From Hofstenia miamia (taxonomy: Eukaryota; Xenacoelomorpha; Acoela), in NCBI GenBank assembly GCA_004352715.1, contig SCFE01000018.1, positions 1,223,728 through 1,287,727 on the forward strand: DNA of 64,000 nucleotides, read 5' to 3'. Under the pieces are notes generated by a model. It saw nothing but the letters and a program-made list of their open reading frames with translations, was not told the origin of the DNA and searched no databases. The translations under genes and the position numbers were made by a program. Positions 23,640-35,265 of the stretch are shown piece after piece. Numbering within the stretch: the stretch's first letter is position 1; every line of letters begins with the position of its first letter.

Positions 23640-25045
23640 TGCAAAGATCTTCAATAAGTCTTTTGAAAATAATTTATCCGGAAAAGTGGAAGAAAGATTG
23701 ATGACAGCAGTGCCGAAAACCACAAATGAGATTGAAATAATTCCAGAAAATTTAAAATTATTTCGCCCAATTACACTAACGCCGGTTATTGCCAGAGTTA
23801 TGGATAAGTGTTTCGTAGACGTATGCATGCAAAAAATGAAGGATGTCTTAGATTCATATCAGTTTGCGTATAAAAAGAATAGTGGGACAGTAGATATATT
23901 ATTATATACAATGCAACTTATGTACACATGTCTAAACTTAGCGAATACTTCAATTGTTAGTATGGTGTTCTTCGATTATTCTAGTGCATTTAACACAATT
24001 TTACAAAACAAAATGATAAAAATATAGGCAAAACATCATCTTGGTCATCAGATTGGGTAAGGGAATACATGAAGGATTGGTGAAGGATTGGTCACAAAGA
24101 ATACGATATGAAAAAGATAAATTTACAGAAGAAATTAGAATAGTTGTTGGTGTTCCCCAAGGTGGACCCTTGAGTGAAGTCTTATTCACTGACCAAACCA
24201 ATGAAATATCTAATGAGAGTTTGAGTGCTGATAGAAGCATCGCTGATATTTACAAGTACTCTGATGACATGAGAGTAATCGGAAAAATATGACACGAACT
24301 TGTTGATGAAGACTTTGAAGAATATAAAAGAACAGTAGAGAAGACAACTCAAGCTTCAGAAAAAAGTAATCTAAAAATGAATATTGCTAAGACTAAAGAA
24401 CTAATTATTGCACATCCAAATATAAGAAAAGAGTGCCTGAAAAACATAATTAAGACGAAAATTTGTTTCAGGAATAGCGAATTAGAATCAGTAAAGGCAT
24501 TCAAATATCTCTGCATTTATATTGATTGTTCACTTTGTTGGAGTTCTCATCTCAGAATTCGAAAACTTAACTACTTTATAAATTATCTAGATGAAAATGC
24601 TAAAATGTTTGTATTTCAAACATATATTTTGTTTATATATATATGTATGCAGGTGAAGTTTATGTTCCCTAACTATTAGAAATTGTACAGAAAAAATTGA
24701 GGAAGCCAATTAAATTATATTCGAAAATAACGAATATAAAGAAAGCTGTACTGATTGAAGAAGTGAATAGTGCATTCAGTAAAAAATTTATACGAACTGT
24801 AACAAAGATCAAAGAAAATAAACAACATGTGCTCCCATATCAACAACAAAAGACACGATGTAAAATAACGTTTCCAAATGTTCACTCAGTGCAATATAAG
24901 AAATCGTTTGCATATACTGCACGTAGTTATATCTTGTACGGAACTTTCCCCCAGTTCTTATAAAAATTTGTCACATTCCTTTTTACAAACAACTTTGTTG
25001 TTTTGTACAAGAATTAAAGCGGACATACATACATACATACATGTG
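23640..25045 (+). mobile_element. Decayed LINE reverse transcriptase with (ACAT)n tail
   Basis: Blocks of a non-LTR reverse transcriptase lie in order on the plus strand. 23686-24027 covers the palm (LFRPITLTPVIARVMDKCF, YQFAYKKNSGTVD, MVFFDYSSAFNTI). 24041-24292 covers GVPQGGPLSEVLFT and the catalytic YSDD (IYKYSDDMRVI). 24377-24679 covers NIAKTKELII and VKAFKYLCIYID. 24697-24963 is the C-terminal region. Frames change and stops occur between the blocks, so it is dead. The coding similarity is followed at about 25022-25042 by a short (ACAT)n run, the kind of microsatellite tail many LINEs leave at their 3' end. The 5' part (endonuclease) is missing. Confidence 0.75.
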
Positions 25046-28005
25046 AACAATCAATGCGGCCCGCAGAACCAATGTTTTAGACAGTCTGTAAGATAAGATA
25101 ACTTTGCAACTCTTTAAGTAACCACAATGTTGTAAACATGTAAGGTATAACGGGGTTCGTAGGCACCTTCTATATATAATAGATCATATTATTATACCGT
25201 AAGAATTTGGATCTAAAACAGATAGTGAACCTAAGGGCAGCTTTCCAACTATTTGATGACATGTTCTTTTTTCAGTGAATAAATCGAGTGGAAATCTAAA
25301 CGGATAAAAAACTCCTAGCCGTAAGTACCTAACATATGAACGCAATTTGAGTCACAGGCTACCGGCTGCACCGCGGGATGAATGGCTGATTGTGCAGCTG
25401 CTCCAAGATCCCTTTAACTGAATTTGGGGAGTACCGGGGGAACTACTTATGCGTTCGAACATTTAGATTTCTGGAGCCATATATGGTCAAACCTGATCAT
25501 ACAAAAAGATGATTCCGGTGAAACTAAATTCCCTTCACTCGATAATTCTAATACACGCTATTTATAATCAAATTGCACAAACAGATAAACAATTAGCATG
25601 TACCTTTTCTTTAATTATGCTTTTATTATGCAGACAAATTATTATTACTAAATTAGCTTTAGTGATTTCGTCTTATCCTTTTGTCAAACAATTTGCCGAC
25701 AACTACTATTTCGTACTGCACATAAAATTGTTTTACAAAAATTTATTGATAATTGTGTTATTACAAAAAATTAAATATAATTAAATCTCAGTTTGTTAAT
25801 AGTCTTAGTTTCTTCTTATTTTATTTCTTTTTTATCATCACATTATGCCACAATCATAACAGTTGATGAATTTTGGTTGTACTGGCAAAACGATAGGTCT
25901 GACCGTTACCGCTCATGGTATATATATATATATGTATAACCGCAGAGGCGCAGCCAAAGGGGCCACGATGCCATGCCAATAGGTTTGGACATCCATATCC
26001 TATGTCGCCTTTTTTAACTCCGTCCTGCCCCCCTTCATAAGCATACTCTCTTAAGAATACTTGATGGCGAATTTCTTCCTTTTTTCTTTTTTTCTGGTTG
26101 CCTTGAGTATAGTACTTTCAGTAAAGAGGAATAACTGTTATTTAGAATCTATAAAGAGGGATCATAAGTAAACTGAATACTTGCAGTGATATATTGATAT
26201 GAGATTGTTACATCATGGCAATAATCTTTGTAAGGTATATTGATTGAATGTCCTCAGCATTAAAAGTAATGATCACCCAAAATACTCAAAGGATAGGTGT
26301 AGCGAATACGAGACCGTACCTACGTGTACAGGTAACCCTAGACTCCTTTCTTTTTTTAACCTAAATCTCAAGGAGTTGCTGAGTAAGATATATTTTATTG
26401 GAAATAAGAATACCTACATGTATAATGAAGTGTATCTTCTAATATATTTGGGTTTCAGCAAGCCAAAAAATGATTTGAATATAAATAGCTTTTATTCATT
26501 TGTTTTTTGAATGCACATAGATTATACCGTATAAATTTAGAAATGCAATAGTACACAATTTCAATGATTTACGAATATATTTACAGTTAAAATGAAATCA
26601 GTGTAAATTTTAATTAAAAATTTAATATTTATAATTAGATAGAATTAATTACCATATTATTTAAATGATATTCAATCTTCATCGTCATGATGCCAGTACA
26701 TTTGCCTCCTGTTTTAACAGTTCGATACTGAAAAAAAATGGCATTTATAATCTTAATTGTTACAGAAACAATGACAATTGAAAATTGTGGTCTCGCATTT
26801 CTAAGCACACTGTTGTTTAGATGCCCTAATTGAGAATTTTGACTTTTTGACGTTGTATTGATGCAGAAATGATAAAAAAGGATCATATATGCAGCAATTA
26901 CAGTCAATTTTCCAAAATCAGAGCAGACAAGGCACCTTTGATCCCTGTGGTCTTGTATTACCTAAATCTCATATTCCCTCCTTTTACACCTACATTGTGA
27001 AAAAAACCATGCATGTACGCAATGTTTAACATTCTGTGAACATCTAAATGAGAAATTCCCCTATCAAATATTATTTTGCGATCAGTTAGCAATGAAAAGC
27101 GAGTTCTGCTTATGTATTTTGAAATGCAGTAGGACCAAGAACAATGTACGGAAGTCCAGCTAAACATCCAGCTCTTAAGTTTGCCAAATTAGCAGACGGC
27201 TAGAATGTATATCATTGCTTTTTTCAGAAATCTCTTACACGTAATGAATAGCTAAAAGCATTCAAAAATCAAAAGCAATATATATGCATTCCAATCCAGT
27301 TAAATATTAAATGACAAACTTTCGGGTTGAATTTTCGACTGGATGGAATTATATATAAATTGCTCTTGAGTAGGACTAGCAGTATTTGTATAAATTTATA
27401 AAAAAATATCTTCAAACTACATTGTTAATAAGAATTTGAACACAATATTTAATTTTCATGAATATGTAGAATATAAATGTATATCATTAGAAGATAAATT
27501 AGTTTCATACATTCATGAAAAAGAATATATAAAACTTAGTATTAATCTATAAAGAAATATACTTTCAATCGAAAGCTTGCGACGAAATTAAATGCTACAG
27601 TTAATTATTCATGAATTTGCATTAGATGTATGTTTTATCTCATCAAATAATAATGAATTAAGTCAAATTGCGTCTTCGCCTTTGGATGATACAACAACAA
27701 ATGAGAATTAAATGTGTTGTCTTTTCAGCTGGCAGTTTAGACGAGTAAGAATGAATCACATTTCCTGTTTCTGAAATTATACATTACCAGTGCGTTTCCA
27801 TATTGAATACACGTACTACTTTTTTGAATGGAAATTTTTCTAATTACTTATGAAAATATTGCAAAATTTTTGTATCAGATCATGGCCTGTTCTATATATG
27901 GCCTTATAAGTTGCCTTTTGTCTAAAAGATAGCCAAAAACGATCATCATTCCTGCTACGCATTTTGTAAAAGTACAGTTCTAAAGGTCCTGTGCTAAAAG
28001 TAGTC
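25046..28005. other. Long gene-poor AT-rich interval
   Basis: No convincing gene. A GC-richer island at about 25345-25460 and a short GC-rich patch at 25940-26035 look like transposon ends or SINE-like sequence, but no inverted repeat, tRNA box or partner copy could be shown. One exon-like stretch is listed at 26258-26331. Confidence 0.45.
26258..26331 (+). other. Possible internal coding exon (74 bp)
   Basis: An acceptor TCCTCAG (ending 26257) and a donor-like CAG/GTAACC (GT at 26332-26333) bracket an open stretch. It encodes a mixed-composition, two-cysteine peptide around KYSKDRCSEYETVPTCT, which stands out from the Ile/Lys/Asn/Phe-rich frames around it. No family is recognised, and no neighbouring exon was found. 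Confidence 0.2.
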
Positions 28006-28009
28006 ATGA

Positions 28010-28330
28010 CTTGATGTCACAAAATCTGATTAGTCCATACAGGTCTAGAGGAGAGCAGTCACACCCGATGAAATATATTTTTCTCAATTTTAAAAAATAT
28101 TTTTGTTTTGAAATATTTGTTAATTACCACTTTTACCGAAAAAATTCAGTCTTTCAAAATGTTTGTAAATTGAGAAATATATAATAAATATTAATTTTGT
28201 CAACAATATAGTCCAATGACGTCAGAGATAGACAACCTTACATCGCCAGATCGTCAAAGTCCACAATTACATCACTTTGTGACTTTCTCCTCTGGCCCTA
28301 TGAGGACCAATCTGATTTTGTGACCTCAAG
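28010..28330. mobile_element. Inverted-repeat element with GTCACAAAATC arms
   Basis: The left arm starts CTTGATGTCACAAAATCTGA and continues TTAGTCCATACAGG. The right arm, read on the other strand, starts CTTGAGGTCACAAAATCAGA and continues TTGGTCCTCATAGGG. Both go on to AGAGGAG, giving arms of about 50 bp. A further related word (GGCACAAAATTTTAATTGGTC on the minus strand) lies just outside, at about 28340-28370. The interior is AT-rich without coding potential. Confidence 0.6.
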
Positions 28331-28600
28331 TTTCCCCCTGTGTAGACCAATTAAAATTTTGTGCCTTCAACCCTCGCTTATATATACTACTGCTAAACTT
28401 CCTAAGAAGAGCAAATACGAATTGTTTATCATTCAGCAAGTCTTTAGAAATAAGTGCTAGGCAATTGAGAAGTTCTTGTCATAGCCTTTGAAATTTGTTT
28501 TGAAAGGGTATATTTTTGTGTTTAACTAGCTTGCAAACCCGCCCAACATTGAAATTTCATATCATGGCGGACAGCTGCATTGCTATAGCCGTTTGGGTAG

Positions 28601-28898
28601 CAGAGTTGGAATCGGGTACAGAATTGGGAACCGAAACCGAACCAATTTTTTCAACATGTACCCGAAATCGAATGTACCCAAAATTTCCCAAAATGTACAG
28701 TATCTTACCCGAATCCTACCCGAAATGCCGGACAGCAAAGTGACATTCAAAATTTCAAATGAATGATAGTGTATTGTTTTAATGAGCTGGTTATAATACA
28801 CAATCCCACCTTTTCGGTTGTTTCCTGATAGGAAAAGAAATCGAATATATATCAGAAATAATATCAAAGAAACTGATTGTCTTACTATTCCAACTCTG
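28601..28898. mobile_element. hAT-type MITE, family B, with 8-bp target duplication
   Basis: Both ends start CAGAGTTGGAAT (right end on the reverse strand). The flanking octamers TTGGGTAG (28593-28600) and TTGGGTAA (28899-28906) match at 7 of 8. Near the left end the words ACCGAAACCGAACC and TACCCGAA repeat. A diverged relative of the left arm is at 46646-46790. The element is 298 bp and non-coding. Its right flank abuts the P-like transposase remnant. Confidence 0.75.
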
Positions 28899-28909
28899 TT
28901 GGGTAAAGT

Positions 28910-29610
28910 CTTTTATTACTGTTACAAATTGAACACCATATGTTAAAAACTCTTAGGAATCCAGCAACATTTTTTGAATTGTGAATGTATTCTATAATGC
29001 CTGCAATTGTTGTTTCTTGGAAAAATTGCTATACCAATTTAACGTTGAATTTTTGTTACCAGGAGGCAAACTTTGATAAGTCAAGTTCCTTGCAATTTTG
29101 AAAACATAATTTTCTATCTTTTCTTATTCATAGATTTTATTAAAGTATTCGCAAAAAATAACATCATCTTCAAATTGAATTTGATATGGTTCCAAACAAA
29201 ACGTTGGAAAAATGGATTTCTTTGAATTAAAAAGATAATTCTAATATTTTAGCATTTATCTGTAGATGAATACTATGTAAGTCTGTAACGAAATTATTTA
29301 CGCCATATTTTTCAAAACAATACCCAAAATTGCTCCAATTTACTGAACTATTATCTGTAACCACAGATTTTATGGCAAAATCTAACCTGTGCAATAATAT
29401 AATACATTCTTCAATTTCATCAGCAAGAAATTCTCCCTTAGTTCGAGTAATTGGAACAGTCTAAATAATATATGGCACATTCTTTTATAATACAACTATC
29501 ATAAATTGTTCTGTAAGAAGTGGCATCTTTCCCAAGGTCCCAAGGCCCTTGCAAGAAAATTTGAGTGTCTCTTATTTGATTATTCTATATAAAGGACTAC
29601 GAATCAATCA
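28910..29610 (-). pseudogene. P-element/THAP9-like transposase remnant, 3' part
   Basis: The minus strand carries, in order, a block reading TRTKGEFLADEIEECIILLH and then AIKSVVTDNSSVNWSNFGYC. In P-type transposases these surround the second catalytic aspartate (V-T-D-N-x-S). Further downstream a QIQFEDDV-like segment and a block with P-G-N follow. Frameshifts and stops interrupt. The protein continues from the part at 30785-30990. The two were one gene before a LINE (29617-30770, plus strand) inserted. Family assignment is from motif memory and order, not a search. Confidence 0.55.
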
Positions 29611-29616
29611 TTTCTA

Positions 29617-30775
29617 GAGAACAATTTTGGGTTTAAAAGACAATTATTTTGTTATTTAGCACTCCACCGAATTCTCCAGGACATTCAAAGTTTCTACAAT
29701 AGTCAGAATTATAACTATGTTCGGGTGTTTGCCTTAGATTTATGCAAGGCTTTCGACAACGTTCGCAGACACACTATAATTGAGAAGTTATCAGGAGTGC
29801 TGAAAGACAAATCTCACATAGTTAACCTAGTATGCGATTTTCTTTCTGACCAGTACCCTGTATGTAGAAACGAATGGAAACAGTTCAGTAATCTTGAACA
29901 CCAACAGTGGCGTACCGCAAGGGACTGTCGTAGGGCCTCACTTATTCAATATTGTTTATGATGGACTGTCATATCATCATGATGTTCGTCTCACAAAGTT
30001 TGCCGGTGATATAACCGTAGTAGTTGCTGGTATGAATTCTGACATTTCTGAAAAAGTTTTGAAACATATAAAGAATTGGTGTAATGCAAATAACTTTGTA
30101 TTAAATGCCTCAAAGTCAGTAGAACTACTTTTTAACTGGTCATGTGCCACTGATCCTGGTGAAACCTTCGGAATCAAACGATTGAAACATGCAACAATAC
30201 TGGGAATGACTTTATCAGATGAGTTGATCTTTCATTAACATTTTCGATTACTTTACAGAAACTTGCCCAGAAAGTTTATATTTTCAAAAAATTGAAATTC
30301 ATTGGCAACAATTTTGTTGAATTACAAACTCTGTATATCTGTTTATTCCTTAGTCAAATAAAGTATTGCCTGACTGTTTGGGGTGGTGTTAATTTGGGTG
30401 AATAGAAAAAAATCGATGCACTTCAAAAGCGACTGGTTACTTTTGGTGTGATGAAAGATTTCAACCGGTTCCAACAATTAGTTAGTGAAGCAGATTCATC
30501 TTTATATGAGACTATATTGCATACCGACAACCATATTTGGGAGGACGTGTTACGAGTACGTAGCACATAGAGTGAAAATCATTTAGAAACGGAATCCTCC
30601 ACCTTATAAGTTGCTTATCAAGAAATACGAAAACTTGTTTCCAACCGTTTTTTGAGAACCTGAACTTTGGTACCATGATTTCAGATTGTACTTTTTATCA
30701 ATTTTGTATAAAGGATTTTTTTAGATGACTATCAGATGTTCTTTCTGATTTTTAATAAATTCTTATCTTATGTTA
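29617..30775 (+). mobile_element. Decayed LINE inserted in the P-like element
   Basis: A plus-strand non-LTR reverse transcriptase remnant. 29725-29800 encodes VFALDLCKAFDNVRRHTIIE, the palm motif. 29905-30020 encodes NSGVPQGTVVGPHLFNIVY and then the catalytic block as KFAGD, where F-A-D-D is expected, so one catalytic aspartate is lost. The thumb region continues to about 30240. Its C-terminal remainder runs to about 30745 with several stops, and the element ends in a TTATCTTATG-type tail at about 30757-30775. The start of homology near 29617 shows 5' truncation. It lies between two halves of a minus-strand P-like transposase. Confidence 0.7.
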
Positions 30776-30784
30776 TCTTCATTA

Positions 30785-31000
30785 ATGTCAAAATTTTGTT
30801 GGTAGGAAACTCAACAGACTTTTGCAAATAAATTTCTTCCACAAGTAAAATATATTCTGGAGAAATATGCCCATCTTCTTTTAAAAAATTAATCCCTTAG
30901 AAGAATCAATGCTTCCGTAGGTTATTTTCTGCAAATATGAAAATGATGGCAAAGATAATTCATCAAGAAGTTTTGGATAACATTAAATATCGAAGCTCGA
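30785..31000 (-). pseudogene. P-element/THAP9-like transposase remnant, 5' part
   Basis: The minus strand encodes QKITYGSIDSSKGLIF and then EDGHISPEYILLVEEIYLQK. This resembles the P-type transposase stretch leading into the first catalytic residue, normally D-E-M-Y-L-Q, which here begins with E instead of D. The frame breaks near 30785, where the inserted LINE begins, and homology resumes beyond the LINE at about 29600. N-terminal DNA-binding sequence was not found. Confidence 0.55.
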
Positions 31001-31277
31001 GAGCTAATACAATCACATCTACAGTTTTTTGAGGTCGATCATGTATTTTATAAAACTGAATTTTATTAAATTTAGATAAAATGCAATTATCAAAACCATA
31101 ACGGCCATAGGCCAGGAACCGGAGGTTGCAGCCCCTCCCCCCCCTCCCACCTCCAATTTAAGAAAACAAGAGAATTTGAAGGAAAATATAAGTAAAATTA
31201 AAGAAATTTTTTTAATTTCTTGATAAAAATTTAACACTAAACATGGATTTTTATAAAACTAATTGAATGCAAGTAGT

Positions 31278-31442
31278 TTACTCTATTAGATTTATATTAT
31301 AAAGTTGGGAGTGAGTAAAATTGTAGACTATTTTAGGGGCTGCTAAAATAGTTAGTAGCAGTAACCCAGAAAAGCTCACAGTGTGTCTTGTGCACAACAC
31401 GCAGCCCTGGTTGACGTTGAATCTGTTAATGAGCCTACTATT
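31278..31442 (+). repeat. Dispersed 355-bp repeat, second copy, left piece
   Basis: Aligns with about 11636-11790 of the intact copy (GTGCACAACACGCAGCCCTG is shared exactly). It is cut at 31442 by the hAT element and resumes at 32972-33136. It is then cut again by the mariner element at TA 33135-33136 and finishes at about 34035-34052. Confidence 0.75.
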
Positions 31443-32963
31443 TCCCAGCCTGTACCCGGTTCTACAGCATACGCCCTGTGCCCGCCCGCCCGGTCTGAAC
31501 AACGGGCTGCCCGTGCCCGTCCTGTGTGTGCCCGATACAAATAAACTATCCAAAGACTAAAATCAATAGAAAAATGTAACAAAAATCCTCTAAATCAAAA
31601 GTACAAAAACTCTCTAATTCAAATATCTAAAAAGATCCTCTAAATGAGAAGTATAAAAAATCCTCTAAATTAGCTTTTGCCTTTTGCATGTTCGGAACAC
31701 CATTAGTTCATTAGCATGCTCAGCCGACAATCTATTTCTTTTTTTTGATATGGTTGCATTCTGCAATAGATCCAGTGCGAAGTAAAAATTTCTCATCAAT
31801 AAACTGATAATTAATTGCCGTAAGTGAAACATTTTTATACTTTGATGTCCAGTGATCAAATTCAAAAGAAATAGGAAAAACACATAGGGAAGAAGGAACG
31901 CTTTCTATTTGATTATTACACTATCTTTAGCGACGATACAGAGGTATCAAAATATTTTGGTAATATTAGAAATATTAGAAGGATACAGAAATATATCGTT
32001 AGCGTTGATTGAACCATATTTAGCTCCAATGTCAATTAATCGTTGACTACCATCTTAAGCCCTTCTCCAGTACATGTTGATAACGGGCGAAAATCCAGTG
32101 ATCACATATCAACAACAGCCATACTTAATTTGCTTTTTTCTTCATTGGTAATAGAAGGTTTCGAACGAAGAAAATGTCTCAAATCACTCAAGCCTGAAGT
32201 TGATGGCTTTGCAATACAACTATTATTATTTTCACATGAATAGCGATGGAGGGATTTAGTACCATCAGAAGACATATAATGATACACATGTTTGCAAGAA
32301 AAGCATGCAAGAAAGCCATTAATATTTACTTCATTTTCCGAATATCTGAGTAAGCCAAATTTTTTCCAAATATTGTTCTTAGAAACATTTCGATTAGTAA
32401 ATATTTCAACTTTGCCTGATTTTATTTGACTTTCTATATACGTTTTTGATGGAGTAGATGTTACCATAATGCTTCACAACAAATTCAGCAGATAAAAGGA
32501 TGCTCATACAAAGCTGTTTAATTATTTCAATTATGCCTAGCACAGAATACAGCTTTAATCTAGATTAAATAATCTTTGTTTATCTCTTTCGGCCAATCGG
32601 ACGCGATGCTTTGTTATGCTGAAATTAACCTAGATGCTTATTGAATTAATTAGTTTTATTTTAGGGGGGTTTAGTGGCAGGCCTAATCTTAATCACCTCA
32701 GTGCTTTAATCACTTTAAACAAGCGAACATAAAGACTTCAAAAACAATTGAATAATTGAGCCTTGAATATTTTCTGCTTTCCGTTCATTTGAAGTTACTG
32801 TTTGGTCAGAGATATGTCTCAAATCATGAAGTATCATCAAAAATGACATAAAAGAATAGAAACCAGGCGTGCCGATTTATAAATGCCCGTGTCCACCCAC
32901 CCGCTTAAAAGTTACGCCCACCCTGTACCCGCCGGGCTCCAGCGGCTCGGGCATGCCCGCAGA
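31443..32963 (-). mobile_element. Internally deleted hAT transposon, nested in the 355-bp repeat
   Basis: The host repeat is interrupted here. The flanking octamers CTACTATT (31435-31442) and ACACTATT (32964-32971) match at 6 of 8, as expected for an aged hAT duplication. Both ends are strikingly GC-rich in CCCG/CGGG words. On the minus strand, 32467-32102 encodes a BED-type zinc finger region (NIWKKFGLLRYSE, C-x2-C as ACFSCKHVYHY, GTKSLHRYSCEN). Catalytic-core fragments follow (FDHWTSKYKNVSLTAINYQ near 31860). The hAT dimerisation tail ends the gene (RNRLSAEHANELMVFR, about 31700). Most of the core is missing and frames are broken, so it is non-autonomous. Confidence 0.75.
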
Positions 32964-32971
32964 ACACTATT

Positions 32972-33136
32972 GCCAATGTTAGAAAAAAGCTGTGGAGCAG
33001 GGTCATTAGTTTACTAATGCTTACGGCCAACGAGAAACATAGTTTCTTAGTCAGCCTTAATAATGACTGCATACAGTTATGTGAGACATGTAGTTATTAA
33101 GTCCAAGACTTGAGACGTGTTTTTCATTGCAGTTTA
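32972..33136 (+). repeat. Dispersed 355-bp repeat, second copy, middle piece
   Basis: Continues the copy interrupted at 31442. Shared words with 11800-11960 include AGCTGTGGA, ACGGCCAACGAGAAACATAG and TTGCAGTTT. It ends at the TA target of the mariner element. Confidence 0.75.
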
Positions 33137-34034
33137 TAGGTAGTCCTGAAAGTTCTCTGTATTATCCCGTCATACGAACAAAAACAATTGAAATCCAAGA
33201 AAGGCATATATTTTTAATCAACATAATTACCATTTACATTAATGCACATTCGACACCGCTCAAACCAGTTATCGAAGCTGAATGCCACGTATTTGCTGAT
33301 ATCTTTCCCAGCTTCTCCTCGTATGCAAGAACAGCATCGTCTGGACAGCCAAACTCGCGGCCTCACAATTTTTCTTTGACATACCCAAACAAAAAGAAGT
33401 CAGCCGGTGAAAGATCCGGAGAATAAGATGAACGTGGCAACAGTCAAACTCTATTGTCAAAAATGAAGTTTGTGGTGACGGCTGCGGAATGCGGTGTGGC
33501 ATTGTCATGGTGAAGGCGGCGGTGTTGAAGCCCGTCTCTAGGCTGACGAGCTCTCCATGCCTCGAAGACAGCAGGTAGGCAAGTTTGCGAGTACCACTGT
33601 GAATTGACAGACTGCTGCCCAAGTAGTTGAACATTGGCAACAAGACCAGCCTTGCAAAAGAAGGTGGCCACCATCTTCCTTCCAACCCACGATGTTGCTG
33701 CAATATGTGTTTCTGGAGACTCATCGTCGAAACACCAGCCCGCTGATTGTCTTCGGGAACGGGGATCGCGCTGCCTTATCCACGTTTCGTCCCCAGTAAC
33801 AAAATCCCTGACCATTGCTAAATTGCTGCAGTTGTTGCTTATCCATAAAACGAGAAACAACACGTAACTATGATTTTTGTTTGTGACGTCACCAACCTTA
33901 TATATGCCTGTAGCAAAAAAGATAGTCCATCACACGCATCATTAACACTTTAACTGTTTTCATGTTTTAAATGTTGTGTGTTGTGTTGTGTGTTGATGGT
34001 ATGCAATAATACAGAGAACTTTCGGGACTACCTG
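33137..34034 (-). mobile_element. Internally deleted mariner-family element with TIRs and TA duplication
   Basis: The termini are TAGGTAGTCCTGAAAGTTCT at the left and CAGGTAGTCCCGAAAGTTCT at the right (reverse strand). The match extends about 30 bp through CTGTATTAT, and TA is duplicated at 33135-33136 and 34035-34036. The minus strand encodes the C-terminal two thirds of a mariner transposase: VTGDETWIRQRDPRSRRQS near 33800, the HHDNATPHSA catalytic block near 33485, and SPDLSPADFFLFGYVKEKL near 33400 (second and third acidic residues). The C-terminus is near WFERCRMCINVNG at about 33240. The N-terminal DNA-binding domain is missing, and the length is 898 bp against about 1.3 kb for full elements. 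At least one frameshift separates the core from the SPDLSP block. Confidence 0.88.
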
Positions 34035-34054
34035 TAAATTGAGCCGAGACAGCT

Positions 34055-35260
34055 AGTTAATGGTTAATTTATGCTTGGGGTGAATTTGTAATTTCATTTC
34101 AGAGAATGCTAAAATCTAGCAGATCGAGATTTACTGACTTTCTTACAAGAAATTTGGCAAAAAATGTATTTTAATTAAAATAACTGTTTGTAAATGTAGT
34201 GACTGTCACCCTAACATAATATTTAAATGATTTTTTCTACATAAATGAACGGCTAAATATCAACAGATTTTTTCATGTATTTAATAAATTGTGAGAACCT
34301 ATTTGATTTTAGGAAGGTTTTTAGGTTCATATTTATTGTTTATTATAAGCAAGTATGGCTGATAAACATCAAAGAAGATATTCAGAAAAACTAAAATATA
34401 AACTCGGATTACAAGGATATACATGTTTCGAAATCAAAATTTCATAAGGATCAATCCCCCTTTTTTACACCCGTTTTACCAGAAGCACAAGTGACATTAA
34501 ACTTCAGCAAAAAGAAACCTAGACTTCAAAAGGAGGATTCTTCAATGTTTTTAAAGTAGACATGAACTTGAATAATTTTTGCAAATACTTTTTTTATTAT
34601 TAATAGGATGAGGAAGTCAAGAGTTTACATTACACTCCATTCTGTTGCAATTTCGTATTTTTCGGGTTTTGAACAAGCTTTGTGTTGATCATATTATGTA
34701 TCTTAAGTAATAAAGCATTCGAGGAAAAATCTCATCGCCTCCTCCTATCAAAGTTTGCACTCCTGCGCCTATTATAACAGCTTCATTCAAAATCTAATAC
34801 TTGAGAGAATAGCAGAAGTACTTTTCGAAACCATTCAGGCAAAGGTACTTTCTTGCCTCTATGACCAAGAGTAAAATGCCACCTTTCATTGATTGAGATA
34901 GTTCCATTAATCATTGGCAAAAAAAGAATTAATGTCGAACTCGAAGGACAATACAGAGGACTCTAACTTCTAAAACATATTAAAAAAATTTACATCTTTC
35001 CAGCTAAAATTGCAAATTATTTCAGAAGTTTGTAAAATATCATTATTTACCTTAGATTAATAAACAGAAGAACTATGCTCTTAACAAAGGTCTGACAGTA
35101 ATAAAACGTTGTGCAACTACTTGATTGATTTGTGGATTTTCTCTTTCCAGTAATCTTCTAGGAGTCTCAATATTTGATTTAAGAGATAACAGAATATTTT
35201 TGTATATTGTCGGGAGATGCAGAAGATTGTATCAAAAAGCAAAATCTCATTATGTCTCTA
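34055..35260. other. AT-rich spacer, no gene seen
   Basis: No supported coding region, repeat pair or RNA gene was found in this interval. Confidence 0.5.
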
Positions 35261-35265
35261 TATAT

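Noticed and set aside
25509-25784. 91-codon hydrophobic frame
   Set aside because: Leu/Ile/Phe-rich as expected by chance in AT-rich DNA. It has no domain, and the local context gives no support.
29560-29580. TGTCTCTTAT considered as a second Nextera adapter remnant
   Set aside because: Only ten bases match and the next bases diverge, so chance is sufficient.
33634-33867. 77-codon plus-strand frame
   Set aside because: It is antisense to the mariner transposase.
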